Source of the DNA: Blasia pusilla
Taxonomy: Eukaryota; Marchantiophyta; Marchantiopsida; Blasiales
DNA: 64,000 nt
Direction of reading: 5' to 3'
Assembly: GCA_050084515.1 (NCBI GenBank)
Contig: CM114274.1
Span: forward strand, 33,108,001-33,172,000
The notes under the pieces are model-generated. The model was not told the DNA's origin, made no database searches, and saw nothing but the letters and a program-made list of their open reading frames with translations. Below, piece by piece: positions 1-12,995 of the stretch. Position numbers and translations under genes: made by a program. How positions within the stretch are numbered: position 1 is the stretch's first letter; the number at the start of each line of letters is the position of its first letter.

Positions 1-1190
1 CGCTGTTCTTCGTCGTCAGACTTCACCATCGCTGGTATAAGAGAAGATACGATAGTTCTTCGGTCTAGCCACATAGCCTTCAGCCTGCCGCTTGGGTCAC
101 CAAGCGACATGCCAAACGCAAACTTAGCAGTTGCAGGTAACCGGTCTGCGAAGAGTCATCTGTGACCGCACTTCGAAGTTCGCACTGGGAGAAAAGATGG
201 CACACCTGGACGACGTACACGGACATGAATTTGGCGTCCCCCTTTTAAGCTTTTGGTTTGCTGCCGATTTCTGCGGGATCCCGCGGGGCCGACTGAAAAG
301 GAAAAGGGGGGACTTCACCTTCAAAGACGCTGACTCGTGTATACAACGCATTGAAACAAGCTTTGTCTCAAGTGATTTAGTGTGAATTCCACATCTTTAC
401 GGCCTCTGCAATGCCGCCTGTTATGAATACTTGCCATTGGCGGCTCCACGTTGGTGTGTCTAGTTATGGATGCAGAGTGCATCCAGCGGAGACTTGTAGC
501 CAGGTGTCGTTTGGCATTCTCGGTACTAGGTATTCTGGTTGCCGAGCATCGTAGGACATGTTTTGCAAGCGACGCCGTTTTGCGTCGTGATTTATATTAT
601 GACCATCGACAGCTATCCGTGTCTAATGTGTTTTCTGAATAGCCTTCATATCTTAGCATCGAGCATTGTCTGCGCGGCGTCGTTCCTGCTACTATCGCAG
701 CAGGAACGGTAAACGCAAACTCTTCTGGTAGTAAATGAGGTAAACCCGTGACTAGTAGGAGATTTTCCGAAATTTTAGCTTCCTCTCCCCTCTTGCTTGT
801 CTTTCTTTTGCGCATATCCAACTCGTTGTTGCAATCGTCGCTAGTAGAGAGCCTATAGTATCTCGTCCGAAACACTGGCGTATCGAATTGCGCTTTGGGC
901 AGGGCTTATGTTTGAGTGCCGAGGGTGAACCCGGATACCTTGTGGTCCCTGGGCTGATCAGCCTCCGTCATGGTCAGCGTCTCCATGATCGGCCTGCCTG
1001 TGGTAGGAAGAGCGAACGTTTCAAGAGAGAGCAATGGCTTTTGTGATGGTGGCCAGGGGTGCGATCGACAATTCTGGGGGCTTGCGGCAGGGACGTGAAG
1101 GCACAACCTTAGCGTCTCTGCTGAGGCTACGCCAGCCCTGCAGCCCCACGAGCCCTTTCAACCTGCGCTCCTCCTCCCGGCGGCGCCATC
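1..1190. other. No recognisable gene
   Basis: I read both strands and found no conserved domain, convincing exon or repeat pair. The short open frames here are isolated, and none continues across a plausible intron. Composition is moderately GC-rich compared with the AT-rich spacer further right. Confidence 0.4.
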
Positions 1191-1191
1191 T

Positions 1192-2386
1192 CTATTTCTT
1201 TTTCTCTCCTCTACTCTCCTTAAGTTTCGTAGTCCCTTCCTCATCGTCCTCGTCCAAAATCCCCAACCCCTGCAGGCTCTCCTGCTTACTGTTTGCAGCA
1301 CTACGGGTGCTGCTTCTGGAGAAGCTTCTGGATGACGCTCCAAATGAAGAAGTAGCATTCTTCGGCTTTCGATTCCCGTCTGTGCCGTGACAAAGTGGTT
1401 CAAGAAGATTTTCTCCGTCTGCATCTGCAGAATCTTGATCGTCTGCTCCATCCAAACTGCATTGCGACTTTCCTCTACCATCCTCATCCATGGAGTCATC
1501 GTCCTTGTGCTCCTCTTCAGTTTCATTATCCTCTTCAATATCCTCATCGTCGATCTTCGTAAGACCATGAATTTCCTGTCTCCTCTAATTCTAGGCTCTC
1601 GCCTCATTGAGCGATTGCTGGTTGGTTGCTTCCAGTACTTCAGCGACTATATCAAGACTGTTCTGCGCTTCTTTCTTCAATCTTTTATCTGCATGGCCCA
1701 CTTCTGCAACTTGATTCTGATAGTCCTGCTGACTCAATTTTGTGAGAGCTCTATCCAGCTTTCCTCTCAGATCTACCTCACAATCATCCGTGGTCGCTTC
1801 ATTGGTGATACTAGCCTCTAGATCTTTCTGTTGCTTTGTTGTCTTCGCTTCGAGGGTCTTTCGCTCATCCTCCCATTGCTTTGCTTTCACTTGGAGACCT
1901 TTCACTTTCTTCTCGAGTTCTTTCCTCTTCTTGTTTCACTTCTGTTCCTGGGCTTTATGCTCCTTCTTTGCTAGCGAAATCATGTCCTCCACCTTCTCGA
2001 AATCCTGCTAGAGCTGAGAAGTAACATACCTGACATGCATAGCTTTCTCCAAATTGGTTCGTAAATCTTTGTTTGCTATCTCCAATTGCAGGCACTTGTT
2101 CTGGATAAGTTGGGCCTGCTTCCTTTCGATGGGCAGATGGTACTCTAGGTATCCATTGTACCGTGACAAATCTCGAAATACATTACTAGTAACCGAAGCG
2201 TGAGTAGCCAACTGGTTGATCATCCTCTGCACTGGTCCTGATTGAAAGTAGCTGATCTTCTATTCCTACTTTAGGTTGCTTCAAAGCAGATAGATCATCT
2301 ACCTTCACATCCTTCAACCCTTCAGGAGGTTTGAAACATGGCAGTTTTGACACTGGCGATCCTTGCCTTACGAAGTGATCGACCAT
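1192..2386 (-). pseudogene. Degenerate coiled-coil/acidic protein gene, unrecognised
   Basis: Read from 2386 downward, one frame gives a short N-terminal part (2386 to about 2190). After a frameshift a second frame runs to 1192. That second frame stays coherent but is interrupted by stops: TAG at about 2008, TGA at about 1938, and two close TAGs at about 1586-1593. Between them it encodes heptad-rich, Lys/Glu-rich segments (for example KKVKGLQVKAKQWEDERKTL). A strongly acidic stretch follows (EDIEEDNETEEEHKDDDSMD), then a Ser/Arg-rich C-terminus ending in ESRGEKKK. Coiled-coil character kept across several stops argues for a former gene or retroelement gag-like ORF, not chance. I do not recognise the family. 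Confidence 0.45.
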
Positions 2387-4240
2387 CTTCTAATTCTCCG
2401 AGGAACCTTATTCCATCAATTATTCGTGAGTTTCTCCAAAATTGGAACTCCGGAAGTCATCTACAGTTCCTCTCCCAAAGAGGCCAATCATGAGGAACGG
2501 TAATAGGTGACAGGTAATGATCACTTCCCTGATATAGTATTTGCCGCAGCCAGATCCATTCACGAGAAAACTATTCGAGGAATTCGGAGATTACTTGTAA
2601 CATCATTCGAATCACTTCGCTTAAGGGGTAACTTAGACGTCTGCCCAAAACAAATGGAGAATTGTTAGTATAATTTTGAACTACCCATTCTGAGTGTACA
2701 ACCAGTGTGCAAGGTAACAAGGTAACATTGTTGATGATTCTCAAAACATGAAGATTTCATTGTAGATAAATCCATTCAACGATTGCATGAAGTGGACATC
2801 GTCCGTTGTAGGACAGAAACTGCCGACTAGTTTAGCACTTGTTCTTGACATGGAAAGCCTAAAATTAATTACCCTGTACTCCATAATTTAGTAAGCGTGG
2901 GTGACAAGCAGGACAAGTAGCGAGGGCTCTCATCATGTTCTCTAGGAACTAATGTTGCAATCTCCTTTTGCTTTGACAGTTCCCCCAAAGTTGCTAGGCC
3001 TTCAGTTGCCTCCTTCAGAAACAACTCACACGTTAAGATGAGATATGTGAGAAATTATATATCTCTTCATGCATTGCTTACATATTTCCATTCGATCAGT
3101 CACTTTGCAACTAACACCTTTAGCCTTCTATACAATATCTTCATCGATTTAATTTCATCTTTCATGGCACGCATTCATTTCAGCTAATCTTACTACCCAC
3201 CTACTCTCCGTACGAGTATTTTAATCAATCAATCTGTAATGAGTGAATGTCACATTTCAATTTACTTCCATTCATGCTTCCAATTATGCTACCACCAATG
3301 TTATTTACAGGTCAAAAGTGAAGTGGAGAGAAGCATTTCAACAAAATTCATCGTGTAATTTAAACTTCAGATCTCCTAATATAGGGATCTTGAGGGAATT
3401 AACTTGTATGTTAGGAATGGAAATATTAAATAATTTATTTTTTGTTCATCCAAAATCCATGCTTACACTAACTCAACCACATGTCACAAAACATTAGTAT
3501 GTGACCCATTAGACGAATAAAAATATAATTTTGATCATATAGTAGAAGTCATTGCTCTTTGTTCCTCTTGCTAATAACCCACTCCGCCATAAATTAAAAT
3601 CCCATTCTCCCATACATGAAATCCGATTATTTTTAGCAACTAAACCTCTCCAAAAATTATGCTACTAACCTGAATTGGTGAAATTTCTATTATGGAAAAA
3701 AAATAAAAATGCTACTAATTTTTCTCATTGAGGTGTTATTTGGTCCTACTAAGCAAATGGGGTTGCAAATAATAATACAGATAAGGATAAATAGGCTCAA
3801 ACAAGACATTTGTCATTTTGTGAACCACATTTCAATTCATGGTAAGGATCTCATTAACCATAGATTTATCTAAGATTAAAATTGATGGGAAATTCTTCTA
3901 CAATCTTGCATAACTTTTCGATAAAGTGACCCTAAAATTTGATATTCCTATGATTATGCCGAGAAGTTAATCCTTGAACCTAAAGTGTAGGTATACAAAA
4001 TAGTCAAGATCATTCAATGAGATCACCATTCCTCCTTTATCAAGTTATATTAGAAAGAGACCGAGATCTTGAAATCTGCGAGAGGAAGACATGGATTGAG
4101 TCTCGAAGATCCAATGAGTTTCGTGTTCCACTCGTGAGTCGATGAAGTCGCCAAGCGCTGATCGATTCCAAATCTTCCAAACTACGTATCGTCTCCTTAT
4201 GAAAACTTGGTCCTTAAACCTCGGTTGTTCTCCAATGAAT
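2387..4240. other. AT-rich spacer
   Basis: AT-rich sequence with no coherent coding frame, no terminal repeats and no splice-compatible exon that I could support. The only open frame over 80 codons (about 3243-3497, plus strand) shows no motif or low-complexity bias suggesting protein. Confidence 0.4.
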
Positions 4241-4770
4241 GATCACCCAAAGTAGAGTGCGTTGGTTAATCTAAGGCAATCAATCCAATTGTTGTTCACA
4301 TCTTGCGTACCCGCGTTTGATTAATTAATCCTCAAGATGACTTGGGGAGGTCCCTTGAAAAATTATGCCCATCTTCTCTCCCCCAAACTCATCTTGGAAC
4401 CTCAATGTTGTGTGTCTCATGGCTAAAACCCATCTCAAATCTCGCCATTTGGTATCTCATAGTTGTCTTTTCAATGCACTCTTGTGTTTCACAACTAGTC
4501 TTATGGTATCTCTACAATCTTGACTACTTCTAATTTTCTTGCTTCCCTCCTTTGACTCAAAGCTTGGCTCAAGGATCTTTCAAAAATCTATCTTGCCCAA
4601 TCCTTTGTCCGTGCAAATGGCTATGGCACCTTTCTTCTAATTTTAGTCTCAAAGCATGTACTCGTCTTGACTAGCGTTAATCTCGCAACGCGTTCTGCCA
4701 ACCATCGTGGTCGTATGACTGGCTAGTCTAGGTTTCGATTTTGGTGGAGCACACCAAGGTGTCTCTTCCT
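4240..4770 (+). repeat. Dispersed repeat family A, copy 1
   Basis: This copy shares an ordered series of short blocks with three others in the window: 7590-7890 (inverted), 15270-15670 and 16500-16820. Shared landmarks are a 'catcttgga/ctcaaat' block, a 'cttgactc' block, a 'gcttggctcaag' block, a 'cttgactag' block, and a terminal 'ttttggtggagcacaccaagg' block. Copies are strongly diverged (roughly 65-75% by eye), so this is an old element family. The class is unknown; no terminal repeats are visible. Confidence 0.55.
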
Positions 4771-7589
4771 TTTATTTGTAAGCATGACATGCGTCTCATG
4801 TTCTTGTTAATACGAGTGCCACAAACTTAGTTATTTGCAATAATCATGAATTTATTATGTAGGCTCAATCTCTCAACAAATTTTCATGTTTTTGAACTAA
4901 TTTGTGCATAAGTAATTCTCCTGATAGGCAATATCTCATTTAGGATTCTCTGGGATTTTTCTCAACGAAAAGGCGAAGTTGATTTGGGCAATAGAAAAAT
5001 TCATGGAGAGACACAAATTTTAATTGTGATATCAAGAAATTTCTATTATTAAATATAGGAGATGGCATGGAATTAGGGGGCGTGGTGGTATAGAATAGAT
5101 GACATGCTAAATTTTGAATTAGATGAGGAATATTATTATGATGAACTAGATATGGATGGAGATCTCCATGATATCTACCCTTGCATAATTAACACACCCC
5201 ATGTGAATTGATTGGTAGGAATTGCCAAAATCCCCAAATTTTATGTTGAAATGCTTTTGTTTAGTCCTTCTAGAGCATTGAGATAATTGATATACCCGCA
5301 ACAAAATAGTTTCCTCTTATCATCTAACCATTCAAAATTTTAGCACTAAAATATACACAAAATCCATAGAATCCTCTAGTGGCAATTTAAGATTTTATTT
5401 TGGAATGAGGAAAAAGTAATGAAACCATCATGAGAAGCCCACTCCACGTCTCAAAATGATGAGGATAAGCAACCTAGTGAAGTAAGGATCCCTAATGTTA
5501 AATGCAACGATAATTTCTTCTAGCAAGAATGTTCAATTAGTTTTGTTTCTCATAGATCTCCTTAGGTTATCTTTATAAGAGTGCTCCGCAAATGCAAACC
5601 TTTGAGGTTACTTCCTTTCATAAGTATTTCACATACAATTGACATATTTAGCATGGATTTTAATGTGAAAGAGATCTAATCTGTACTACTAGCTATAGGC
5701 GATGCTTGTGTGAGGCACGATCTAGAAATAATGGGTGATTTGAAAGTACGAGTTCCGTCATGGAACTATATAATTTAGTAATTTTCCTTTATGTGTAGAT
5801 TCATGTGAGCTTGTATATTGGTTTAAAATGCTAGATGTAAGATTGTGGGGGGTTTGAAACTACAAGATCATGGTTTCAAATGATAGTATAGATGAAAAGA
5901 GGAGCAATTTGGAACTTCCCAATAAATTTTGGAACTAGGATTGAACAATTATTTTGGACAAAAAAGATTCTTATGAGAATAGGAAAAAAATATCAATGTG
6001 CTTGGTACACTAGTTTTATTTGGGATAAGCTCATGTTGCACGATAACAAGTTGAGCATGAGTACTAACATCCACCTCGTGTGCCATATCACATCCCAACT
6101 CCTTCAACAAATAAGGATGTCCTTTAGCCGTAAAACACTATGATATCTTAATGAGCCCTTTGAAAAGATTCCCTCTCATCCTTTGTAGTATCAGATGTGA
6201 GTAATTTTTATGTTTTAAATAATTAATCAGAAATAAAATTTGTATGATTGTTTAGGAAAAGAGTACGTTAGTTTTTGGAAGGAGGAAGCAATTCTCTCAA
6301 AAATGGGATGACCCTTACAAAGTAGAGTCCCAAAAAAATACTTAGAGAGGTGTCCGAATATAGATGTAATTGAGAGTTGTGTCCTAGACGTCGGGGTTAT
6401 TAATAACCCTTATACTATATCATAAACATATGAAGCTAAGGTGGCATATTTGAGACTCCCTTTACATGATCAACCTACCTAAATAAGATTTTAATTCTTG
6501 TCACATTATTCAATAAGGCCATTTACATTCATTTTTTTTTCCAGCATTTTCCATTTTTAAATAGGTAAATAGATAAATTAGTTAATTTTCTACATAAATG
6601 AAGTCCAATAATTCAAAAAATTTACATGAAATTGATAAAAAAGATGATCATTTTATGTTTCCAATATTTTACATTATTTTATGACTTAGAATTGAAAATG
6701 AATGTATGAATGTAAAGCTTATTTTATTCCATAATTTTTTTGTCGACGTCTTCTTTGTTGTGTAATAAGATGCACAAGTTTATCTCATCATAGAGGCACA
6801 GGGAGTAGTCCTTCTACATTGATACTCCTAGATTCTGAAGCTCAAGATCTCTCATGATCTCTTGTCACATCTCAATGTGTTGGATCTTGCTCTTCATCAA
6901 CATGGTTGCAATCTCTAAACGATCAAATTGTTGGCCAAGTGTTAACTATCCCATCACAAAACCAAGAAAACGGATGTTGAAAATCCACAATTGACTCCAA
7001 TCTAAGAGAAATTAAAAAGAAAAAAATTGACAATCTCCAAGCGATAAAATTTGGAAACCTACAAAAGAGAGAAGAAGGATATGTCAAGAAGAGTTAAAGA
7101 AAAAAAGGAAAGAGAAATACAATAAATGAGAAAAGAATTGCCACCCAATCTACGCCTTTCTTCTCTTTCCTTTCCTATTCCCCCTTTCTTTCCCTTTCTT
7201 GCTTGAATCTTTTAACATGTACATATTGGTCATATTTTCCACAAACAACCTATTATCTAGATTATTTGGAGCTCTATCCATCTAAAAGGGTGTCTATATA
7301 AGACACCTTTATATTAGAACATGCTGCAAAAATATAATACATGTCATGAATAAAAGAAGATGGGGATATCCATTACAAGTACAAAAAGTAGAGACTCAGA
7401 GAATGAACGAACCACACCCGATAGGGAGCAAAGGAAACAAAAGGAAAAACCCCAAACATCTAACCATCTAATTGTTGAAATGATATCAATGACATCTGAA
7501 GAAAATTTTGTACTAACAAGAGATCCCTGGAAGTGGTCTTAAACATTGCGAATAGCTAAGTCTATAGCGCATGCACAAGTGCCAGACCC
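4771..7589. other. AT-rich spacer
   Basis: About 2.8 kb of AT-rich DNA with no conserved coding frame. A purine-rich stretch followed by a pyrimidine-rich stretch lies near 7020-7200. No direct or inverted terminal repeats were seen. Confidence 0.4.
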
Positions 7590-7890
7590 GGTAAACAAGT
7601 CATGATCATGGGTCCAAGAAGGAAAGACCTTGATATGACCCATCAAAAATGCAATCTAGACTAGCTAGTCACGAGACTAGGAAGGGCGACAAAACCAACC
7701 ATGGGACTAACGCTAGGCGAGACGCGTACGTATCTTGTGACTAGCCTTTTGTGAGAAGGGGGCATAGCTACTCGCGAGGATAAAACCAAGGCAAGCAAGT
7801 TTTGAGATCTTGGAGCCAAACGCCAAGTCAAGGGGGTGAGAACAAGGAACACATGAGTAGTCAATATGGGCAAGACTATTCATGGAATGC
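7590..7890 (-). repeat. Dispersed repeat family A, copy 2 (inverted)
   Basis: The reverse complement matches the copy at 15270-15670 in order. The plus strand reads 'gggtccaagaaggaaagaccttg', then 'ctagtcacgagactaggaaggg', then 'cttgtgactag', then 'ttttgagatcttggagccaa', then 'ccaagtcaagg'. These are the complements of the 15.3-15.6 kb blocks. The copy contains no intact gene. Confidence 0.55.
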
Positions 7891-8849
7891 TAAGGGTGGC
7901 AAGACTCCCATAACTCTAATAACCAAACGTGCATCAATGCGAAACATTAGGACTCTAGTAGGTTCACATTAGGATGGATGCGCATCGGAGAAGTCTCTTG
8001 AAGAAGTTATGAGATGTAAGACGCAAGTAAGGTTAAGCATTTCATATATTAACAGTCGTGACTTGGGAAACCTGGACCAAATATGAACCAAGACTTCAGA
8101 AGAGTCAAGTCTAAGAAGCGAGGGTTGCCAAAGAGGAAGAGAACAAAAAATTAGAACTTGACAAGCGTTTGGGGTAAGTAAGGTGGCATTGGAAAGCTTA
8201 TACAAAGCCAATTCCAACACACCAAAGATCAAGACAAATGCATAAGCAAAGCATAAACTGCCTAAAAGGTTTCGGAAGAAGAGTTGGGTTACATTGAGGG
8301 CCAAAAAGAGCGGTCTAAGAGAAGTTTCCCAAGGGTAGGGAGAGGCCGGAGAACCCCAAAATTATAAATAAGGGGGAGAGTCTCCAAGGGTTCTTGGGAC
8401 CTAAACTCTACTATGGGGCGCCGCAGGGCAAACCAAGGCATGAAATGGATCGAAAGGTTGACGTTGGGGTGTGAACACCAAGCCAAGTCCAAGGGAGTGA
8501 ATTTCAAAGATCATTCTTGGATTCCAACATGTGACTCAATTCTTGGGTCTCAACTAGGGATTCATACGAGGTCCATTGAATAGTTGGGACCGTTAGGCAT
8601 GCGACCATCCTTTTAAATGCCTAGACTATCCTGAATGTCTATCCTAAGTCTAGGAAGATTTTCCCTTGGTTGGAAGTGAAGAGTTAAGACCTATTGAGCT
8701 TGATCTATGGCAGAGTTGAGAACTCGGTGAGTTGGAAGGCTAGTTGACTGAAACCAAGACTAATAAGAGTGTGTTTTGATGTAGATAAGCATAGTGAACA
8801 TGATCTACTTCAGAAACATATGTGATTGACGTTCAAGAGGAGTAGGTGC
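7891..8849. other. Unassigned repeat-like DNA
   Basis: No recognisable domain on either strand. The style (many short 'caagg/gggaag' words) resembles the adjacent family A copy, so it may be the remainder of the same old element. A 111-codon minus-strand frame (7969-8304) has no motif I can name. Confidence 0.3.
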
Positions 8850-9121
8850 ACAATAAAGACAAACATGAGACGCAAAACTCTACGACGCTACCATAGAAGC
8901 CCATTGGGTTGGGCACGCTATAGAGCAATGGAGACCCGTTGTCTAGAACATAATAGCTCATTAGCTAAAGACAACACGTTCCTTGAGTGGGGAATGTGGA
9001 CACACTCGGTGAAGAGAACATCAAACCTCTTGCCCATAGTACCACATATCTCAATAGTTGATGGGACAAAGCATCGTCCTTCGTGAAGATGACTATAAAT
9101 TTGTATCTTCTTTCTAGTCAT
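8850..9121 (-). pseudogene. Retroelement-like ORF fragment, copy 1
   Basis: The minus-strand frame encodes a segment with the order VPSTIEICGTMGKRFDVL, then NVLSLANELLCSRQRVSIA. A second copy on the plus strand at 40660-40920 encodes the matching order IPLAIKICGAMGERFDSLL, then NGLSLATALFYRQQVSIA. Conservation of protein sequence between two diverged, displaced copies shows this was coding DNA of a dispersed element. I suspect the C-terminal tail of a plant retroelement polyprotein but cannot name the class. Both copies are truncated and carry stops. Confidence 0.5.
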
Positions 9122-9546
9122 TGTCTCTACTCCTTGTAGTAATCTCCCTTGTACAATTATGTGTGCACGAATAGAATCTCATATAGGATCTATAACTATA
9201 ATATAGGCTACCACCACGGTAGTCTCCAACGTCATGTAGAAGTCCATATGGACGAGGGAATCCCATATGGAGTAGTGCCACTCTCTTTGCATATAGAAGT
9301 CATTCTCAATAGCAATGCAAACCAAGATATCCCACATATTGTTACGAGTTGTTATCTTTTCATCCCCAATTGGATAACATGCCATATATACATGAAGTCA
9401 ATCCATGCTTGTACTATACTACAATTTTTCAAACCAACCAGTTTTAGATGGATAGGATCTTTGTCTGGATTTTGCAAGGTATTATATTGATGACAAAACC
9501 ACATTGCTATGATAAAGGTAAGTGCAAGTTCTTCTGACCAGATTGA
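9122..9546. other. Spacer, nothing recognised
   Basis: No domain, repeat partner or splice-compatible coding frame could be supported in these roughly 420 bases. Confidence 0.35.
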
Positions 9547-10310
9547 GTACACAAAATTTTTAAATGAGTGGGAAAACACCCATCCATAAGCCAACCCCCT
9601 TTCTAAAGCAAGAGCAAATATAAGCAAGAACCTCTATGGGAATATCCCCATTGAACAAAATTGAATTAGAAAATCTATAGAAATAGAATATTGTAGAAAA
9701 TCTTAGAATTTCCCTTACACAAAGATGAGAAACAAATGGGAAAATAGTCCAAAATTTCTTGGCATAAACATGATGGAGAGCTTTGAGAAGTCCAAGACAT
9801 GCATTTATATTGCAAAAACATCTCCCAAAATTTCATGCAACAAAAATGGTTCTCCCAAACTTAGGCTTCCAAAAGAGGTCAACTTTCATATAAACTATTA
9901 TTGTCAATTTTTTCAAACAACCATAGATGGGAGGCCGAGACAAAAAATACTAATAAGGGTACAATTTTGTCCCAAAATTTTTAAATGAGTGGGAAAGCAC
10001 CCATCCATAAGCCAACCCCTTTCTAAAGCAAGAGCAAATTCAAGTTTCAAATTTTGAACAAAATTGAATTAGAAAATCTATAAAAATAGAGAAAATCTTA
10101 GAATTTCCCTTACACAAAGATGAGAAACAAATGGGAAAATAGTCCAAAATTTCTTGGCATAAACATGATGGAGAGCTTTGAGAAGTCCAAGACATCATTT
10201 AAAAATTAGTGCAACAAAAATGGCTAAATTGATCCAAAAGAGGTCAACTTCATATAAACTTTATTGGAAGAATGGGACAAAATACTATTCCTTTAAGAAA
10301 GTTTCAAAAT
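9547..10310 (+). repeat. Tandem duplication, about 425-bp period
   Basis: 9563-9800 and 9986-10200 are nearly identical over more than 200 bp. Both run from 'atgagtgggaaa(a/g)cacccatc' through 'cccttacacaaagatgagaa' to 'gctttgagaagtccaagaca', with small indels such as 'atataagcaagaacc' versus 'ttcaagtttcaaat'. The high identity implies a recent duplication compared with the other repeats. A third, shorter echo of the 3' part ('actattcctttaagaaag' plus 'aatggacat') recurs at about 10285-10320 and 10410-10445. No coding capacity is convincing. Confidence 0.75.
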
Positions 10311-10779
10311 GGACATAAGGATATAGAATTTAGGAAAAATTTGTTTAATTAATGAAGAGTGTAGGTCATTTAAAGATTAGTGGAGCTGAATGAATTAATT
10401 AATGGGACATTACTATTCCTTTAAGAAAGAAAAATGGACATTATATATTTTAGGAAGAAAGTTGTTGGGGTAGGAATTCGCTGAATGAATTAATTAATCA
10501 CAAATTTTCGATCACTTAATATGACATAAAAAATATAGAACAATTTCAACGCAAAATATGAACAATATAAGTAGTTTTTAATCTCTTCATAAATAGGTAT
10601 TAAACCTAATATCCAAAAATCCAAAAATTCTCAATTTTTTCTCAAACACGGGATTCAGTGCCGAGAGACCAGATCATTTTTTTCCCGGGGTATTTAACTC
10701 CTTCTGCGGCCGGAATTGGATCTTAGGATCCAATTGGACTTAGACCAAGTATGGCTCCAAATAACTTTCAGCGGATGAA

Positions 10780-11837
10780 CTTTCTTAAGGTGAATGCACC
10801 TCCAAGGAGGAAGTAAAAAAATGGAAGATGGTTGTGAAGATCAATATTTTTAAATCCAAATTGGAGGTTGAAAAGGAAGATCGGAATTGTTCAAGGCGTT
10901 TAAGAGGATGTTATACTCATCTTTGCAGATTTTGAGCTCCATCCAACTGTGAAAGAAGGTTTCCAAGTAGAACCAATGAAAATTTGAACAACACCAAGAA
11001 GAATCACTCTTGGACGATCGTAGTTTTTCCTCTTGATGCAGAATTTTGGCAAAACGTTACCCCTGGTCATCCACAAATCTTGAAAATTATCACAGAGATG
11101 GGACTCACTACTGAGAGCCCAGATCAATTTTTTTGGAGGATTTAGAGGTTTAATGACAGATTAAAAAATGTACAATGAAAGATGGAATCTTAGTTTTTAT
11201 CTCTTGCTATGTGGCCAATTGGCAAGATCTGAACCGTTTATCCTCTTCAAAAGCATGTTTTCCATCAGCCTGAAAAGTTTTAAGGCCATCCAATGGTGGA
11301 AAGATACAATTTAAGGGAGATGTCAACAAGAACGGTAACTCGACATCATAAGAGGGCACAAGTGGAGTCATGATGACTCAAAAAACCTGAAACTTTTCCA
11401 GGGCATGTGAAATTAGGGTTAGAGGTCTGGTATTGTTTTTCAAGGTCAATGTACTTCCAAGGAGGAGGTAAAAAAAAATGGAAGATGCTTATGGGGATCA
11501 GAATTTTAAAATCCAAATTGGAGTTTGAAAAGGAAGATCAAAACCGTTAAAGCGGTTTAAAAGGGTGTTATACCTATCCTTGCAGATTTTGAGATTCATC
11601 CAATAATGGGAGAAGATTTTTAGGTAGAACCAATGGAAAGTTTAACAACACCAAGAAGAATCCCTCTTAGAAGACCGTAGTTCTTCGTCTCCATGCAATA
11701 TTTTGGCAAAACTTCACCCGTGGTCATCCATAAATGTTGAATTTTTTCATGAAGATGGGACTCGTGTCGAGAGCCGAAATCATATTTTCCCGAGGATTCG
11801 GACCTCCGATGACGGATTAAAAGATGCAGGATGAAGG
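10780..11837 (+). repeat. Pair of about 400-bp diverged direct repeats
   Basis: 10780-11185 and 11441-11837 align in order: 'cctccaaggagga', 'aaaatggaagatg', 'aaatccaaattgga', 'ttgcagattttga', 'aacaacaccaagaagaatc', 'attttggcaaaac', 'gatgggactc', then 'atgacagattaaaa/atgacggattaaaa'. The separation is about 660 bp. The pair could be diverged LTRs of a small non-autonomous element or a segmental duplication. I saw no primer-binding or coding sequence between them. Confidence 0.6.
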
Positions 11838-12070
11838 TTTTCTTCTCTTCCCTTTTTCTTTCCCCTTCCCTTTGTTTATTTAATTTTTCCCTCTCATCTT
11901 CTCTTCTCTCCCCTTCCCTTTCATTACCTTCTCTTCCTTTCCCTTTCCCCTCCCCTCGTTTCGTTTTCTTCCCTTTTCCCCTTCCCTGCAAGGGATGCCC
12001 TTACCTCTGCAAGCCTTCCCTTTACCTTCTTTTTTCCCTCTAATTTTCTTCCTAATTCATCATTCCCTCA
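11838..12070 (+). repeat. Pyrimidine-rich low-complexity tract
   Basis: About 230 bp is almost entirely C/T on the plus strand ('cttcccttttt', 'ccccttccct' and similar). It could form triplex DNA or simply be decayed (CT)n sequence. The apparent Ser/Phe/Leu-rich or Glu/Lys-rich open frames here are by-products of composition. Confidence 0.6.
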
Positions 12071-12886
12071 CCTCCGCTTTATGTGAGCGCGTAGGAAAGA
12101 AGTCACTTTCTTCTGCCATCTCAGTTGTTTGCACAACCTCTCTTCGCCCTTGTTCGCGCCACCTCTCCTTGCCCTAGTTTGCATGGTGTGTTCTTGCCTT
12201 AGATTTCTGGTCCGTGTTTCCATCGATCATTTGTGGCTTAGTTGTGATTGTTCCGACATCAAGCATCCCTCATCAAGGTTTTGTTCTCTTATGGTGTCTC
12301 TCTTATGGAGAGACAACATAAGAGAGGGAGACGCCGCACTAGAGACTTAGAGGCCGCAAAGGAGAGAGTTGGTGCGGGCATATTTTGAGAGATAGAGTGT
12401 GTGTGTAGAGGAGATTCATAGAGTTGTAGGTCTTGGAAGACTTGTTGCACAAGGCGGCAGCCATAGAGATCCTTTGCAAAGATTTCACTCAAAAAAAGAT
12501 TATTGAGAATGTGTCCTCCTCCGTTCATTCCCTGCTCCACCTAAAGCCATTAACAACGCACGTTAGGCTCAGGTATGGTTCTCTCTCTCTCCTTATCATA
12601 CGTTTCACAAGTACTTCTATGAATGACCATAAAACACCTCAATTTTGTGGCTTTACAAACCGTCTAGACTGTAGACTTATGTCGTCGTGCACATCACAAA
12701 TATTGGCAAGATGAAGGTAATATATGCCCTAAATCTGAAGGTCTTTGGAGCGCCTTGTGGCTTGAGAGGAGCTCGTGGGAAGTGTGGAGAGAGAGTGATA
12801 GGGGGACAACTTTGGTTATGTACATATAGAGTAGAGAGACAAAATTCATCCTTCCTCTCTAGGACTTTATTTCCACGCTGCGCCGA

Positions 12887-12995
<109 letters not shown>

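Noticed and set aside
1034-2024. Plus-strand Ser/Phe/Leu-rich open frames at 1.0-2.0 kb
   Set aside because: They mirror the Lys/Glu-rich minus-strand coiled-coil pseudogene, which reads far more like protein.
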